Shown here: positions 52,306 to 62,577 of the stretch, one piece after another
How the letters are laid out: each line of letters begins with the position of its first letter
Numbering within the stretch: the first letter of the stretch is position 1
Translations under genes and position numbers: made by a program
The notes under the pieces: generated by a model
Database searches by the model: none
Seen by the model: the letters and a program-made list of their open reading frames with translations, nothing else
Told to the model about the DNA's origin: nothing
Assembly (NCBI RefSeq): GCF_006439335.1
Contig: NZ_SAWY01000018.1
Location: forward strand, 1 to 64,000
Length of the DNA: 64,000 nt
DNA from: Litorilituus lipolyticus
GTDB taxonomy: Bacteria; Pseudomonadota; Gammaproteobacteria; Enterobacterales; Alteromonadaceae
Direction of reading: 5' to 3'

Positions 52306-54891
52306 ATGAAAAATGTTAGAAGGAATAAGTCTTTACTCGCTCTAAGTATCACCACAGCGCTTTTCGCAACAAATAGCTTTGTCGCAAATGCTGCTGAAGA
52401 TGTAGAGCGAATTGAAATTACGGGATCACATATTAAACGCACCAATATGGAAGGTCCTTCACCAGTAACAAGCCTTTCACAAGAAGATATTCAAAAAACA
52501 GGGGTAACTGACTTAATCAGTTTATTTACTAAGCTACCTATCTCTGGGCAAGGAACGTTTTCTACTCAAGCAAACAGTAGTGATGATACGGCTAATGGTG
52601 GCTCATCAGTTTCATTGCGCGGCCTTGGGGCAGACTCTACGTTAATTCTGATTAATGGTCGAAGAGTATCAGTATCCCCCTTCGCAAAAGGCATAGACAC
52701 AGCATTTGTTGACATAAATAACATCCCACTTTCTGCGATTAAACGGGTTGATATTTTGAAAGATGGTGCTTCAGCCACTTATGGTTCAGATGCTGTAGCC
52801 GGTGTTATTAATGTTGTATTAAGAGATGATGTTGATGGCGCTGAAATTTCTGCAAAAATTGGTGATACTGCTGACGGTGGCGGTGAAGAACAAAGCTTAA
52901 ACTTAGTTTTTGGTAATAACACTGATAATACTAATCACACATTCGTATTAGAGTACTTTAATCGTGAAGAAGTGATGTACTCAGATAGAAGCTATTCCGC
53001 TACCGCAAACCAAGCAGCTAGAACAGGTGATCCTAACGCAACAGATTTCAGAAGTTCTGCAGGTATTCCAGGAACAATTGCTTTAGCTTCTGATCCTTCA
53101 AACAGACGTATTGATCTATATGGCAATGATATTTGTGCTCCAGAAGATCAAGATTTAGCCAATAACTTATGTCGTTATGATTATGCACCGCATATGACCA
53201 TGATCCCAGCTGCAGAGCGTTTTAGTTGGAATTACATGGGTAAATATGAAATAAATGATACGATTAGAGCTTTTGCCGAATTAAATGGTCAGAACTCTAA
53301 ATCTACTGTCAGAGGCGCTGGTAGCCCGAGTTTCAATGAATTATACATGAGCGGCGATAACATTAATCACCCTTTCGCTAACATGCCAGATGACGAGTTT
53401 TACATGCAAGACCTAACAATGCGTCGTAGAACCGTTGATATTGGTAATCGTGAAAAACGTGTTGATTCTGACTACTATCGCGCTATTTTAGGCTTACAAG
53501 GTGAATTTAAAGATTGGAGTTGGGAAGCTGCTTATAGTTATATTAAAAGTAGCTCTGTTGAGCGTGGCGTAAATGGTTTCCCTAATTCACGTAGAACACA
53601 AGAAGCCATTGATAGTGGTTTATGGGACCCGTTTGAACCATCAAGCAATTCACAAGAAGCATTAGATTTTATTGAAACCACTACGACACGTGTTGGTAAA
53701 TCAACAATGAAATCTTTCGACTTTAAAGTCTCTGGTGCTCTAATGGATATGCCTCATGGTGAATTAATGCTAGCGCTTGGTACAGAATATCGCGAAGAGT
53801 CAATTAGTGATAACCCTGATGACCAATTCCTTCGTGGTGAAGTGTTTGGTACAGAAGCAACTCAAGCCAACGGCTCTCGTGAAAACTTTGCTATGTTTGG
53901 TGAATTGGCTATTCCTGTTATTGATAATTTAGAAGTACAAATCGCTGTTCGTCATGAAGAATATAGTGATTTTGGCACAACCACAGATCCTAAAATCTCA
54001 TTTTTATGGGCTCCTACTGAAGATTTAAGCCTACGTGGTTCCTACGGTACAGCGTTTAGAGCGCCATCTCTTCACCAGTTAGGTTTAGGCCGTACTGACG
54101 AGTCTCCAAATTTGGTAGATACTTTGCGTTGTGAAGCTATTGGCAATCAAGATAGAGCTTGTGAACCTCAAGAATACACAGCCGTTTTTGAAGGTAACCC
54201 TAACTTAGGCCCTGAAGAGTCAGAAAGTTATAACTTAGGTGTTATTTATAACATTACTGATGATTTAAATTTCTCAGTTGATTATTATAACTATGACATT
54301 ACCGACATTATTGATTCTGACACTCAATTTGTAATGGATAATTACGGCCTAGACCAAACTATTGTTGAACGTCGCCCTACTTCAATTCCAGGTGACCCAG
54401 GTGAAGTAATCCAAGTAAATGACAGCTTCCAAAATATTGGTGATTTGCAAACTTCTGGTATCGACTTAGATATTAGGTACGCTTTAGATACAGAATCTGG
54501 CATGTTTAAGTTTGGTTATGTAATGAACTACGTGCTTAGTTTTGAAGACTACAAAGGTACTGAAGAAGGTGGATTTGAGCAACCTCAAATGCGCTGGACA
54601 ACTTCGGTTGATTGGACCTTAAATGACTTTAGTGCAACAGCTGCCTTAAACTATATTGATTCATTTGAGCAAGAAGCTTCTTTGAAGCTTAACAAAAAAG
54701 TTGACTCAATGATGACACTTGATGCTTCTATTAATTACTTCGGTATTGAGAACACAGTGTTGACTATAGGTGCAACCAACTTAACGAATGAAAAGCCACC
54801 ATTTGCATATCATGACTTTATGGGCTTTGCAGTAAATGTTCATAGCGGTCAGGGTCGATTTGCTTACTTACAAGCTAAATATAAGTTCTAA
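52306..54891 (+). CDS. TonB-dependent outer-membrane receptor
   Basis: 861 aa with signal peptide (ending FVANAAED). The TonB box-like ERIEITGSHIKR is followed by a plug domain (about 50-165) with SVSLRGLGADSTLILINGRR and GSDAVAGVINVVL. The beta-barrel ends in ...LQAKYKF with a terminal Phe. It takes up a large substrate, often a siderophore, oligosaccharide or peptide in Alteromonadales. No substrate-linked genes are nearby. Single gene with its own terminator. Confidence 0.92.
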   Translation: MKNVRRNKSLLALSITTALFATNSFVANAAEDVERIEITGSHIKRTNMEGPSPVTSLSQEDIQKTGVTDLISLFTKLPISGQGTFSTQANSSDDTANGGSSVSLRGLGADSTLILINGRRVSVSPFAKGIDTAFVDINNIPLSAIKRVDILKDGASATYGSDAVAGVINVVLRDDVDGAEISAKIGDTADGGGEEQSLNLVFGNNTDNTNHTFVLEYFNREEVMYSDRSYSATANQAARTGDPNATDFRSSAGIPGTIALASDPSNRRIDLYGNDICAPEDQDLANNLCRYDYAPHMTMIPAAERFSWNYMGKYEINDTIRAFAELNGQNSKSTVRGAGSPSFNELYMSGDNINHPFANMPDDEFYMQDLTMRRRTVDIGNREKRVDSDYYRAILGLQGEFKDWSWEAAYSYIKSSSVERGVNGFPNSRRTQEAIDSGLWDPFEPSSNSQEALDFIETTTTRVGKSTMKSFDFKVSGALMDMPHGELMLALGTEYREESISDNPDDQFLRGEVFGTEATQANGSRENFAMFGELAIPVIDNLEVQIAVRHEEYSDFGTTTDPKISFLWAPTEDLSLRGSYGTAFRAPSLHQLGLGRTDESPNLVDTLRCEAIGNQDRACEPQEYTAVFEGNPNLGPEESESYNLGVIYNITDDLNFSVDYYNYDITDIIDSDTQFVMDNYGLDQTIVERRPTSIPGDPGEVIQVNDSFQNIGDLQTSGIDLDIRYALDTESGMFKFGYVMNYVLSFEDYKGTEEGGFEQPQMRWTTSVDWTLNDFSATAALNYIDSFEQEASLKLNKKVDSMMTLDASINYFGIENTVLTIGATNLTNEKPPFAYHDFMGFAVNVHSGQGRFAYLQAKYKF

Positions 54892-54919
54892 TTTTAACTT
54901 GTACTAACTTTATTGTTAT

Positions 54920-54941
54920 AAAAGCCGCTTTAGCGGCTTTT
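54920..54941. terminator. Terminator between the TonB receptor and the methyltransferase
   Basis: AAAAGCCGCT and AGCGGCTTTT make a tight stem with a two-base loop, followed by T-rich sequence on the plus strand. It overlaps the stop of the convergent methyltransferase. Confidence 0.9.
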
Positions 54942-55704
54942 ATTTTGTCTGTCGTTTAACTACTTTCCGCTCAGGAACTGGCATACTTGGCGCTTTCACA
55001 GGGTTGAACTCTGTACGAATTTTCCATTTAGGTTTAATCGGTGTTAATGGTAAAACCCTTTTTTTAGCGACAATGACATATACAGAACCAAGAGAGGTTA
55101 AACACTTTTCAGCAAAATTTTGCCAATACTTTGCCACAACGTTATCATTTAATTGTCCAACTAAAACACTGTGAATGCATCGCTGATCCGCTAAAATTTC
55201 AAAACCCATTAGATGTAACCAATCTTTTACCCGTACAGGATGAAAAAAACGCTCATTCCAAGGCATTGATTTTCTACGATAAGGTATAAGTTTATTTAAC
55301 CCCGCTAAGCTTAGCGGATTAAAGCCAGTAATGACTAGATAGCCATTTGGAATCAATACCCGATTCGCTTCACGGATAACATGATGTGGATCTAATGAAA
55401 ATTCTAAAGCATGACTCAACAAACAAACATCGACGCTATGCTCTTGTAGTGGTAAATCATCGATATCAGCAACAATATCACCACCACCTATTTTCGTTGT
55501 ACAACTAAAATGGTTACTTATTTTACATTCTGAAGTATTAACTTGCTTACTTAACGCGCCAATTTTTGCTAAATGATAACCAAAGAACTTCTGCCACCAC
55601 GGCTGCAATTGCTCTTCAATGGCCGCTAAGATAATATCCCCATTAGGTAACTGCTCCCATGAGTTTGGGTAATGAGGTTGACGAAACGCTAAAGCGGGTT
55701 TCAT
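54940..55704 (-). CDS. Class I SAM-dependent methyltransferase
   Basis: 254 aa. The nucleotide-binding part is atypical in front, but DIDDLPLQEHSVDVCLLSHALEFSLDPHHVIREANRVLIPNGYLVITGFNPLS gives motifs II-IV of Methyltransf_11 proteins. It sits back-to-back with gloB, an arrangement seen with YafS-like methyltransferases in enteric bacteria. The substrate is unknown. The C-terminus is basic. Confidence 0.85.
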   Translation of the reverse strand: MKPALAFRQPHYPNSWEQLPNGDIILAAIEEQLQPWWQKFFGYHLAKIGALSKQVNTSECKISNHFSCTTKIGGGDIVADIDDLPLQEHSVDVCLLSHALEFSLDPHHVIREANRVLIPNGYLVITGFNPLSLAGLNKLIPYRRKSMPWNERFFHPVRVKDWLHLMGFEILADQRCIHSVLVGQLNDNVVAKYWQNFAEKCLTSLGSVYVIVAKKRVLPLTPIKPKWKIRTEFNPVKAPSMPVPERKVVKRQTK

Positions 55705-55809
55705 TTATAGTTAACTCCATAAAAAAGTAGATAAAAGTTAGCGGCTTGAACTAACACCTAAAATAACTTTTATAATTAAGTATATATCTAGAAGAGATTA
55801 GTTTTCCAT

Positions 55810-56607
55810 ATGAAAAAATTGCAATATGACATTCTGCCAATTAAAGCATTCAATGATAATTATATCTGGCTTATTAAATCCCATAAAAGCCAAAGTGTTA
55901 CTTTAGTTGATCCTGGTGATGCAGAGGTTTGCATTGATTATATAGAGAAGAACAATTTATCTCTTAATACTATTTTAATCACCCATCATCATAATGACCA
56001 TATAGGTGGAGTCAATAAATTAAAGGACTACTGTCAACAACATGGTTGGCCACTTACTGTACACGGGCCAGCTAAAGATAATATTGATTGTTTAACAAAT
56101 CACGTTATCGAAAATGATAACATCGCTATCTCAGATTGCTCATTAGCACTTAAAGTTATTGAATTACCCGGCCATACTCACGGTCATATTGCGTATGTTG
56201 GAGAAAATGAAGTTTTTTGTGGTGATACCTTATTTTCTGGTGGATGTGGACGTATTTTCGAAGGAACACCTTCTCAAATGTTCACTTCTTTAAATAAGCT
56301 GACAGCGTTACCACCATCAACCAAAGTTTATTGCGCTCATGAATATACATTGGCTAATTTAACTTTTGCTTTAGCAACCAACAGTTCAAATAGTCAATTA
56401 ATCAAATACTTTGAACAGGCTAAATCACTTCGCGAGAAAAATATCGCCACTATACCAACCACTATTGAACTTGAGTTACTTATCAACCCTTTTTTAAGAT
56501 GTGATGACAGTGAAATCATACAATCAGTTGAAGCCTATTCAGATAAAGTACTCTCATCAACTGAAGCCGTATTTACCGAATTACGATCTTGGAAAGACAA
56601 GTTTTAA
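55810..56607 (+). CDS. gloB: Hydroxyacylglutathione hydrolase (glyoxalase II)
   Basis: 265 aa metallo-beta-lactamase fold enzyme. The metal motif THHHNDHIGG (about 58-67), then GHTHGHI, CGDTLFSGGCGRIFEG and CAHEYTLANLTFA are complete. It hydrolyses S-lactoylglutathione to lactate and glutathione, detoxifying methylglyoxal. Full length and divergent from the methyltransferase gene. Confidence 0.95.
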   Translation: MKKLQYDILPIKAFNDNYIWLIKSHKSQSVTLVDPGDAEVCIDYIEKNNLSLNTILITHHHNDHIGGVNKLKDYCQQHGWPLTVHGPAKDNIDCLTNHVIENDNIAISDCSLALKVIELPGHTHGHIAYVGENEVFCGDTLFSGGCGRIFEGTPSQMFTSLNKLTALPPSTKVYCAHEYTLANLTFALATNSSNSQLIKYFEQAKSLREKNIATIPTTIELELLINPFLRCDDSEIIQSVEAYSDKVLSSTEAVFTELRSWKDKF

Positions 56608-56743
56608 CACTAAAGCATTTATGCTATGGTGCGTTATTCATTTTTAACCAAATTAGTATCAGTACTCGCTTTGCTAATACAAGTCGTTAAAAATTAATTT
56701 AATCTTCCCGTTATAAAAAGCATTTACGAATTGTTGGTTTTTC

Positions 56744-58381
56744 ATGAAACATTATTTATTACCCGCGTTGTTATTAGTTAGCGGCTGTCAAAGCACTTTA
56801 AACACTGAAGACACACAACAGGAAAAGAGTCAGAACATCGAGGCTGCAAGTGTCGAAGAAATCAACTATGCCCTGCTTCACGATGAAAGTATTGATGTGT
56901 ACCACCCTGTGGCCGATGTTGACTTCTCATTAAAAAAAGATGCAATCACTCGTCATGATGACATATGGCAAAGAATCAGAGATCAACTTCAATTTGATAT
57001 TCCTGAAAATAAACGAGTTAAAGCACAAAGAGACTGGTATGTTAAACATCCTAACTACCTAAAGCGCGTAGCTAAAAGAGCTGAACCCTTTCTTTTTTAT
57101 ATTGTTGAAGAATTAGAAAAAAACAATATGCCCATTGAAATGGCACTTTTACCCGTCGTAGAAAGTGCTTTTGATCCCTTTGCATATTCCCATGGCCGAG
57201 CATCGGGTATGTGGCAGTTTGTCCCAGGTACAGGTAAACGCTTTGGTATGAAGCAAAACTGGTGGTATGACGGGCGAAGAGACGTAGTTGCCTCAACTCA
57301 AGGGGCGATCGCCTATTTAAAATATTTACATAAATATTTTAAAGGTGATTGGATGTTAGCACTGGCCGCATATAACTCAGGTGAAGGCCGTGTAAGCAGA
57401 GCAGTAAAGAAAAATCGTAAAAATAATAAGCCAACTGATTTTTGGTCACTGAAACTCCCTAAAGAGACGAAAGCTTATGTGCCAAAATTGTTAGCCTTAG
57501 CTGATATTGTTAAGCGTCCTCAAGAGTTTGAACTGAATTTATATCAAATAGACAACAAAGCAGTAATTAGCCAAGTTGATATAAAGTCTCAACTTGATTT
57601 AGCTAAAGCAGCACAGCTTGCCGACTTGTCTTTAACTGAATTACAACGACTAAACCCTGGTTTTAACCGATGGGCAACAGATCCTGATGGCCCTCATCAC
57701 TTATTATTACCAAATCAAAAGATTGAAAAGTTTGAACAAGAGCTGGCTAAACTCAGTCAATCTGATCGTCTAGCATGGCAACGATACAAAATTAAAAATG
57801 GCGATAATTTAGGTGCGATTGCCAAACAATTTCATACCAGTATTTCATTGATTAAAGAAGTAAATAATGTAAAAGGAACTCAAATAAGGGCTGGAAAATA
57901 CTTATTGATTCCTGTTGCAGCAAAATCTCTTGATAATTACATTTTGTCTTATGATCAACGAATAGCTAAAAAGCAAAGTAGACCTCAGCAAGGAACTAAA
58001 GTTATCCATACTGTTGTATCGGGCGATAACCTTTGGGATATCGGTCAAAAGTATAGTGTAAATAGTAAAAGCATTGCTAAATGGAATGGATTTGCGCCTC
58101 GAGATACCTTAAAGCTAGGACAAAAGCTCGTAATTTGGCAAAAACCGAAAACAACGGTAGCTAATGTTAAATATAATAAATCGAGTAATGTTCAAACTGA
58201 GCAAGCCATCATGAGAAACATTACTTACAAAGTAAGACGTGGTGACTCATTTGCTAGAATAGCTGATAAATTCAACGTAAGAATTGCTGATATTGAGCGC
58301 TGGAACAATTTAAATCGTAAAAAGTATCTACAACCAGGTCAACGATTGAAGCTTTCAGTAGACGTGACTAACAATATCTAA
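56744..58381 (+). CDS. mltD: Membrane-bound lytic murein transglycosylase D
   Basis: 545-aa lipoprotein (lipobox VSGC). The SLT domain (about 110-260) has the catalytic Glu in LLPVVESAFDPFAYSHGRASGMWQF, with LAALAAYNSGEGRV-like AAYNSGEGRVSRA. Three LysM domains at about 342-387, 422-466 and 490-538 bind peptidoglycan. It cleaves glycan strands from the outer membrane. Transcribed alone downstream of gloB. Confidence 0.94.
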   Translation: MKHYLLPALLLVSGCQSTLNTEDTQQEKSQNIEAASVEEINYALLHDESIDVYHPVADVDFSLKKDAITRHDDIWQRIRDQLQFDIPENKRVKAQRDWYVKHPNYLKRVAKRAEPFLFYIVEELEKNNMPIEMALLPVVESAFDPFAYSHGRASGMWQFVPGTGKRFGMKQNWWYDGRRDVVASTQGAIAYLKYLHKYFKGDWMLALAAYNSGEGRVSRAVKKNRKNNKPTDFWSLKLPKETKAYVPKLLALADIVKRPQEFELNLYQIDNKAVISQVDIKSQLDLAKAAQLADLSLTELQRLNPGFNRWATDPDGPHHLLLPNQKIEKFEQELAKLSQSDRLAWQRYKIKNGDNLGAIAKQFHTSISLIKEVNNVKGTQIRAGKYLLIPVAAKSLDNYILSYDQRIAKKQSRPQQGTKVIHTVVSGDNLWDIGQKYSVNSKSIAKWNGFAPRDTLKLGQKLVIWQKPKTTVANVKYNKSSNVQTEQAIMRNITYKVRRGDSFARIADKFNVRIADIERWNNLNRKKYLQPGQRLKLSVDVTNNI

Positions 58382-58406
58382 TAACCCCGTTTGAATATTG
58401 GGCTAT

Positions 58407-58967
58407 TCACCTTCTCTGGCCAGTAAAATCAATAAACATCTTTTGTTTTTGCTGGCCATTACCGTCATCCTTGTACTCAACAATTAACCACATACGCCAA
58501 ACCATAGTTTCTTCAGTACAATTTGCTAGTAAGCTTTCTGCTTGATATTGCAAAACGTTCTCAATATTCTCTTTTGCAATGTGATTTTTTTCTGAAACCA
58601 CGTTTGTAAATTCTGTAACAGAAAAGCTTAAAGGCACCTGCCCCATAAACATATCACGGCCTTCTAGGTAAGCTGAGACATGAGCAACGTTTACAAGGTT
58701 TTCACCAGACAACGTTAATAAGACCTTAAAAGGCATTTCTGCCATGATATTATCAACAGTTGAATTAGCCACTTTATCGTTATTGTTGTGGTTCTTTTGT
58801 TGCGCGAATTCGACTTTCACTTGAAGTAACTCACTATCAACAATACATTGCGATTGACTACTTATACATTGGTAGTCGATTGCAGTATCTTGCTGTTTAG
58901 ATAAATTAACAGGCTGACAAGCACACAATGCAAAAAAGGAAAATGTGATAAAAATACGTTTTAACAT
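58407..58967 (-). CDS. Hypothetical lipoprotein
   Basis: 186 aa with lipobox ALCAC. The mature protein has several Cys (CISSQSQCIVDSEL, LANCTEETM) and beta-rich segments; no family recognised. The end of the sequence reads KMFIDFTGQRR. It is convergent with mltD and divergent from fnr. Probably a periplasmic lipoprotein conserved in close relatives. Confidence 0.7.
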   Translation of the reverse strand: MLKRIFITFSFFALCACQPVNLSKQQDTAIDYQCISSQSQCIVDSELLQVKVEFAQQKNHNNNDKVANSTVDNIMAEMPFKVLLTLSGENLVNVAHVSAYLEGRDMFMGQVPLSFSVTEFTNVVSEKNHIAKENIENVLQYQAESLLANCTEETMVWRMWLIVEYKDDGNGQQKQKMFIDFTGQRR

Positions 58968-59072
58968 GAAAATCCACTATTTAATTAAGATAAGTTTGAT
59001 CTGCTTAAAATAACGTCTGTTGTAATCGATTTAAACTGGTTATCGTTCATTCGAAAAAAAAGATTATCTCAT

Positions 59073-59873
59073 ATGACAACAGGAAATAAATTAGCTAATA
59101 AAGTAGTTTACCAGCAAGGATTAGGTCAACACCATACTATTGCTTGCGAAAACTGCTCTATGAATGCGATATGCCAACCAGTAGAGGCTGATGGTCAAAT
59201 ACTAGATTTATCGAAAAACTATTTAAGTAAACAAATTCCTGTTAGCGCTCAAAATAGTGAACTTCCTCATAATCATACTCAAATTAAAAATAGCACTCTA
59301 TTTAAAGAGCAAACACCGTTAACTTCGATATATGCGGTATGTTCAGGTGTCTTTAAGTTATGTGTTACTAGCAAAGATGGTTATGAAAAAGTTGTCGGTT
59401 TACGTTACCCTGGGGAGCTCATTGGAGAAGATGCTTTATTTTTAGAGCGTTATAACTATAGCGCGATTGCTATTGGACAAAGTTCTGTTTGTGAGGTCTC
59501 TGTTGAGCAGTTTTCTTCATGTGGGAAACTGGTACCAGAACTACAGCAAAACTTAATTCAACTGTTAAGCAAACAAAGCTATGTAAGACAAACAAATTTT
59601 CAATCATTTATCGGAAAAAAATCCGCGGATAGCTTATTAGCCGCCTTTTTAATCAATGTCACTAAGCGAAATGAAGCCTATTCAGGTAGCAGTAGCCAAT
59701 TAAACCTAATTGTCAGCCGCAATGACGTTGCAAACTTTTTAGGTTTAAGAAGAGAAACGCTCAGCAGAGTTTTTGCTAAATTTCAAAAAGAAGAGCTAAT
59801 AAAAATCGAAGGAAAAATTATTCACTTATTAAAGAAAGAATTATTATGTGATTTAGCGAATTTTCATAGCTAA
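59073..59873 (+). CDS. fnr: Oxygen-sensing Fnr/EtrA transcriptional regulator
   Basis: 266 aa. The 4Fe-4S ligands are Cys25, Cys28 and Cys34 (CENCSMNAIC) and Cys140 (SSVCEVS), matching E. coli Fnr. The cyclic-nucleotide-like domain spans about 75-170. The Crp-type HTH has SRNDVANFLGLRRETLSRVF with the Glu-Ser-Arg contacts that read TTGAT-N4-ATCAA. It has a longer N-terminal region than E. coli Fnr. It likely activates the nearby ccoNOQP operon under low oxygen. Confidence 0.94.
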   Translation: MTTGNKLANKVVYQQGLGQHHTIACENCSMNAICQPVEADGQILDLSKNYLSKQIPVSAQNSELPHNHTQIKNSTLFKEQTPLTSIYAVCSGVFKLCVTSKDGYEKVVGLRYPGELIGEDALFLERYNYSAIAIGQSSVCEVSVEQFSSCGKLVPELQQNLIQLLSKQSYVRQTNFQSFIGKKSADSLLAAFLINVTKRNEAYSGSSSQLNLIVSRNDVANFLGLRRETLSRVFAKFQKEELIKIEGKIIHLLKKELLCDLANFHS

Positions 59874-60060
59874 ATCACCTTTAAATCACACCAAATATCA
59901 TTTCAACATTAATCTTAAAAGATGGAAGTTGTAACTAACTTGCTGATTTCGAGTTATTAGTCTAATCTTGATTGAAATTATCTGTATATTTTCAAATAAT
60001 TTTTATATCAACCTTGCTGAATGTATTAACCACATTAGCTTTAGGGCAATTATATTAACC

Positions 60061-60074
60061 TTGATCTAAATCAA
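60061..60074 (+). promoter_or_regulatory. FNR box 1 upstream of ccoN
   Basis: TTGATCTAAATCAA is a perfect TTGAT-N4-ATCAA FNR site. Confidence 0.9.
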
Positions 60075-60093
60075 ATTTAAACAGAATCAGCTA

Positions 60094-60107
60094 TTGATTT
60101 AGATCAT
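60094..60107 (+). promoter_or_regulatory. FNR box 2 upstream of ccoN
   Basis: TTGATTTAGATCAT matches the FNR consensus at nine of ten specified bases. It lies 33 bp from box 1, about three helical turns. Confidence 0.78.
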
Positions 60108-60155
60108 ACTCAAAGGGTAAAATTGCTTTGAAATGACACATTTAGCAACATTTAT

Positions 60156-60169
60156 GTGACATAAATCAC
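60156..60169 (+). promoter_or_regulatory. FNR/Crp-like site 3 upstream of ccoN
   Basis: GTGACATAAATCAC is a hybrid between the FNR (TTGAT-N4-ATCAA) and Crp (TGTGA-N6-TCACA) motifs. Its centre is about 40 bp before a likely start of transcription for the TAGAAA element, a class II activator position. Confidence 0.55.
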
Positions 60170-60291
60170 CGTCAATAGACGGCATCAATAGAAATAGTTC
60201 AAATTTTGTCCTGATGTAAATGAAGTTTACTTGTTTGCAACGCTAAAAATTTATTATTTCAAACTAATAATAACACTGCGGAATCCATAAC

Positions 60292-61716
60292 ATGACTCAA
60301 AGTAATACGTCAGCAGTAGACTACAACTTCGATGTTGTACGTCAATTTACTGTGATGACTGTAATCTGGGGGATCGTTGGTACATTTGTAGGTGTACTTA
60401 TCGCGGCTCAATTAATTTGGCCTGCGCTTAACTTTGATACACCTTGGTTAACCTACTCCCGTCTTCGTCCACTACATACCAATGCTGTAATTTTCGCATT
60501 TGGTACAAGTGCTCTTTTTGCTACCTCATACTACGTTGTACAACGCACCTGTCAAACAGCCTTATTTGGCGGTAAGTTAGCTGCTTTTACTTTTTGGGGC
60601 TGGCAAGCAGTTATCCTATCAGCAGCAATCTCTTTACCGTTAGGTTACACAACGTCAAAAGAGTATGCTGAGCTAGAGTGGCCTATCGATTTATTGATTA
60701 CTGTTGTTTGGGTTGCCTATGCAGTAGTTTTCTTTGGTACACTTATCAAGCGTAAAACTTCACACATTTATGTTGCTAACTGGTTCTTCGGTGGTTTTAT
60801 CATTACCGTTGCGGTATTACACCTTGGTAACTCAATGGCTATTCCATTATCGGCAATGAAATCATACTCACTCTATTCAGGTGCTATTGATGCAATGATG
60901 CAGTGGTGGTATGGACATAACGCCGTTGGTTTCTTATTAACCGCTGGTTTCTTAGGTATGATGTATTACTTCGTACCGAAACAAGCAGAACGTCCAGTTT
61001 ACTCTTATCGTTTATCAATCGTTCACTTCTGGGCACTTGTTTCACTTTATATCTGGGCTGGTCCTCACCATTTACATTACACAGCACTTCCTGACTGGGC
61101 ACAATCAGTGGGTATGGTAATGTCAGTTGTATTATTCCTACCTTCATGGGGTGGTATGATCAATGGTATTATGACGCTTTCAGGTGCATGGCATAAACTT
61201 CGCCACGATCCAATTCTTCGTTTCTTAATTGTTTCATTATCTTTCTATGGTATGTCTACCTTTGAAGGTCCAATGATGGCCATTAAATCAGTAAATGCCT
61301 TATCACATTACACTGACTGGACTGTTGGTCACGTTCATTCAGGTGCTTTAGGTTGGGTTGCGATGGTTTCAATTGGTGCAATGTACCACTTAATTCCTAT
61401 CTTATTTAACCAAGGCCGTATGTATAGTATTCGCCTTATTAACATTCATTTCTGGATGCACACTGCTGGTATCGTTCTTTATATCGTAGCAATGTGGATT
61501 TCAGGTGTAATGCAAGGCTTAATGTGGCGTGCGGTTAACTCTGACGGTACATTAACTTATAGTTTTGTTGAAAGTTTAACGGCATCTTATCCGTTCTACT
61601 TCATCCGTTTCTTAGGTGGTGTTCTTGTTGTAGCTGGTTTTGTATTAATGGCTTACAACATGTTTAAAACAATTGGTGCAAAAGACGGTAGTCTTAAGCC
61701 AGTAGATGCAGCTTAA
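60292..61716 (+). CDS. ccoN: cbb3-type cytochrome c oxidase subunit I
   Basis: 474-aa haem-copper oxidase core subunit with about 12 membrane helices. Haem and copper ligands are visible in [48 protein letters not shown] and [11 protein letters not shown]. It reduces oxygen to water with high affinity and pumps protons in microaerobic conditions. First gene of ccoNOQP behind FNR boxes. Confidence 0.96.
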   Translation: MTQSNTSAVDYNFDVVRQFTVMTVIWGIVGTFVGVLIAAQLIWPALNFDTPWLTYSRLRPLHTNAVIFAFGTSALFATSYYVVQRTCQTALFGGKLAAFTFWGWQAVILSAAISLPLGYTTSKEYAELEWPIDLLITVVWVAYAVVFFGTLIKRKTSHIYVANWFFGGFIITVAVLHLGNSMAIPLSAMKSYSLYSGAIDAMMQWWYGHNAVGFLLTAGFLGMMYYFVPKQAERPVYSYRLSIVHFWALVSLYIWAGPHHLHYTALPDWAQSVGMVMSVVLFLPSWGGMINGIMTLSGAWHKLRHDPILRFLIVSLSFYGMSTFEGPMMAIKSVNALSHYTDWTVGHVHSGALGWVAMVSIGAMYHLIPILFNQGRMYSIRLINIHFWMHTAGIVLYIVAMWISGVMQGLMWRAVNSDGTLTYSFVESLTASYPFYFIRFLGGVLVVAGFVLMAYNMFKTIGAKDGSLKPVDAA

Positions 61717-61725
61717 GGAGACAGC

Positions 61726-62370
61726 ATGAAAAATTCACATGAAAAAGTTGAAAAACACGTTGGTTGGTTCTTCTTAGTAACAGTGCTTGCTATCAGTATT
61801 GGTGGTTTAGTTGAGATTACTCCGCTATTTTTCCAAAAAGAAACAACGGTACCTGTTGATAACTTAAAACCATATACTGCTTTACAAATGGAAGGTCGTG
61901 ATATCTATATCCGTGAAGGCTGTAGTAATTGTCACAGTCAAATGATTCGTCCATTTAGAGCAGAAACTGAACGTTATGGCCACTACAGTGTTGCCGGTGA
62001 ACATGTTTGGGAACATCCATTTTTATGGGGCTCAAAACGTACTGGTCCTGATTTGGCCCGTGTTGGTGGTCGTTACTCTGATGATTGGCATATCGCCCAT
62101 TTAACAGATCCACGTTCAGTTGTTCCAGAATCAAATATGCCTGCTTATCGCTGGTTAAATGAGAATGTTTTAGACGGTGAGTTAACAGGTAAGAAACTAG
62201 AAACGTTCAACTGGTTAACACGTAACCGTTCTCATAAAGATGAGCAAGGTAATTCGATCCCTTTATATACGCAAGCTGAGATCGATGGCGCTAAAGACGC
62301 AGTAAAAGGCAAGACTGAAATGGAAGCACTAGTTGCTTACTTACAGTCACTTGGCCACGCGTTGAAATAA
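61726..62370 (+). CDS. ccoO: cbb3-type cytochrome c oxidase subunit II
   Basis: 214-aa monohaem cytochrome c. An N-terminal membrane helix (about 12-34) anchors a periplasmic domain with haem motif CSNCH at residues 66-70 and later Met ligand region [10 protein letters not shown]. It relays electrons to CcoN. It starts 10 bp after ccoN, after an AGGAGA ribosome site. Confidence 0.96.
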   Translation: MKNSHEKVEKHVGWFFLVTVLAISIGGLVEITPLFFQKETTVPVDNLKPYTALQMEGRDIYIREGCSNCHSQMIRPFRAETERYGHYSVAGEHVWEHPFLWGSKRTGPDLARVGGRYSDDWHIAHLTDPRSVVPESNMPAYRWLNENVLDGELTGKKLETFNWLTRNRSHKDEQGNSIPLYTQAEIDGAKDAVKGKTEMEALVAYLQSLGHALK

Positions 62371-62379
62371 GCTAGCCTT

Positions 62380-62577
62380 ATGGACTACGGAACACTCAGA
62401 GGGCTTTTTGCCCTACTAATATTGGCGTTATTTATCATCATAGTAATATGGTCATATTCGAAAAAACGTAAATCTTCATTTGATGAAGTTGCGAATTCTA
62501 TTTTTGAAGACGATCAGCAAGATAAAAAACGCCATCTTGATAAAGATAGCAAACAGGAGACTAATAATAATGTCTAG
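62380..62577 (+). CDS. ccoQ: cbb3-type cytochrome c oxidase subunit IV
   Basis: 65 aa: one membrane helix (about 6-25, LRGLFALLILALFIIIVIWS) then a charged cytoplasmic tail. CcoQ stabilises the oxidase complex. Its 3' end overlaps ccoP by 8 bp (62570-62577). Confidence 0.9.
   Translation: MDYGTLRGLFALLILALFIIIVIWSYSKKRKSSFDEVANSIFEDDQQDKKRHLDKDSKQETNNNV

Larger units (their letters stand above)
59874..60291. other. fnr-ccoN intergenic control region
   Basis: 418 bp without a gene. It contains three FNR/Crp-type sites at 60061, 60094 and 60156. A TAAAAT element at 60118 and a TAGAAA element at 60189 are possible -10 boxes. Confidence 0.75.

Noticed and set aside
62480-62569. An upstream in-frame start for ccoP
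   Set aside because: It lies within ccoQ; ATG 62570 has an AGGAGA ribosome site and gives the normal CcoP N-terminus.
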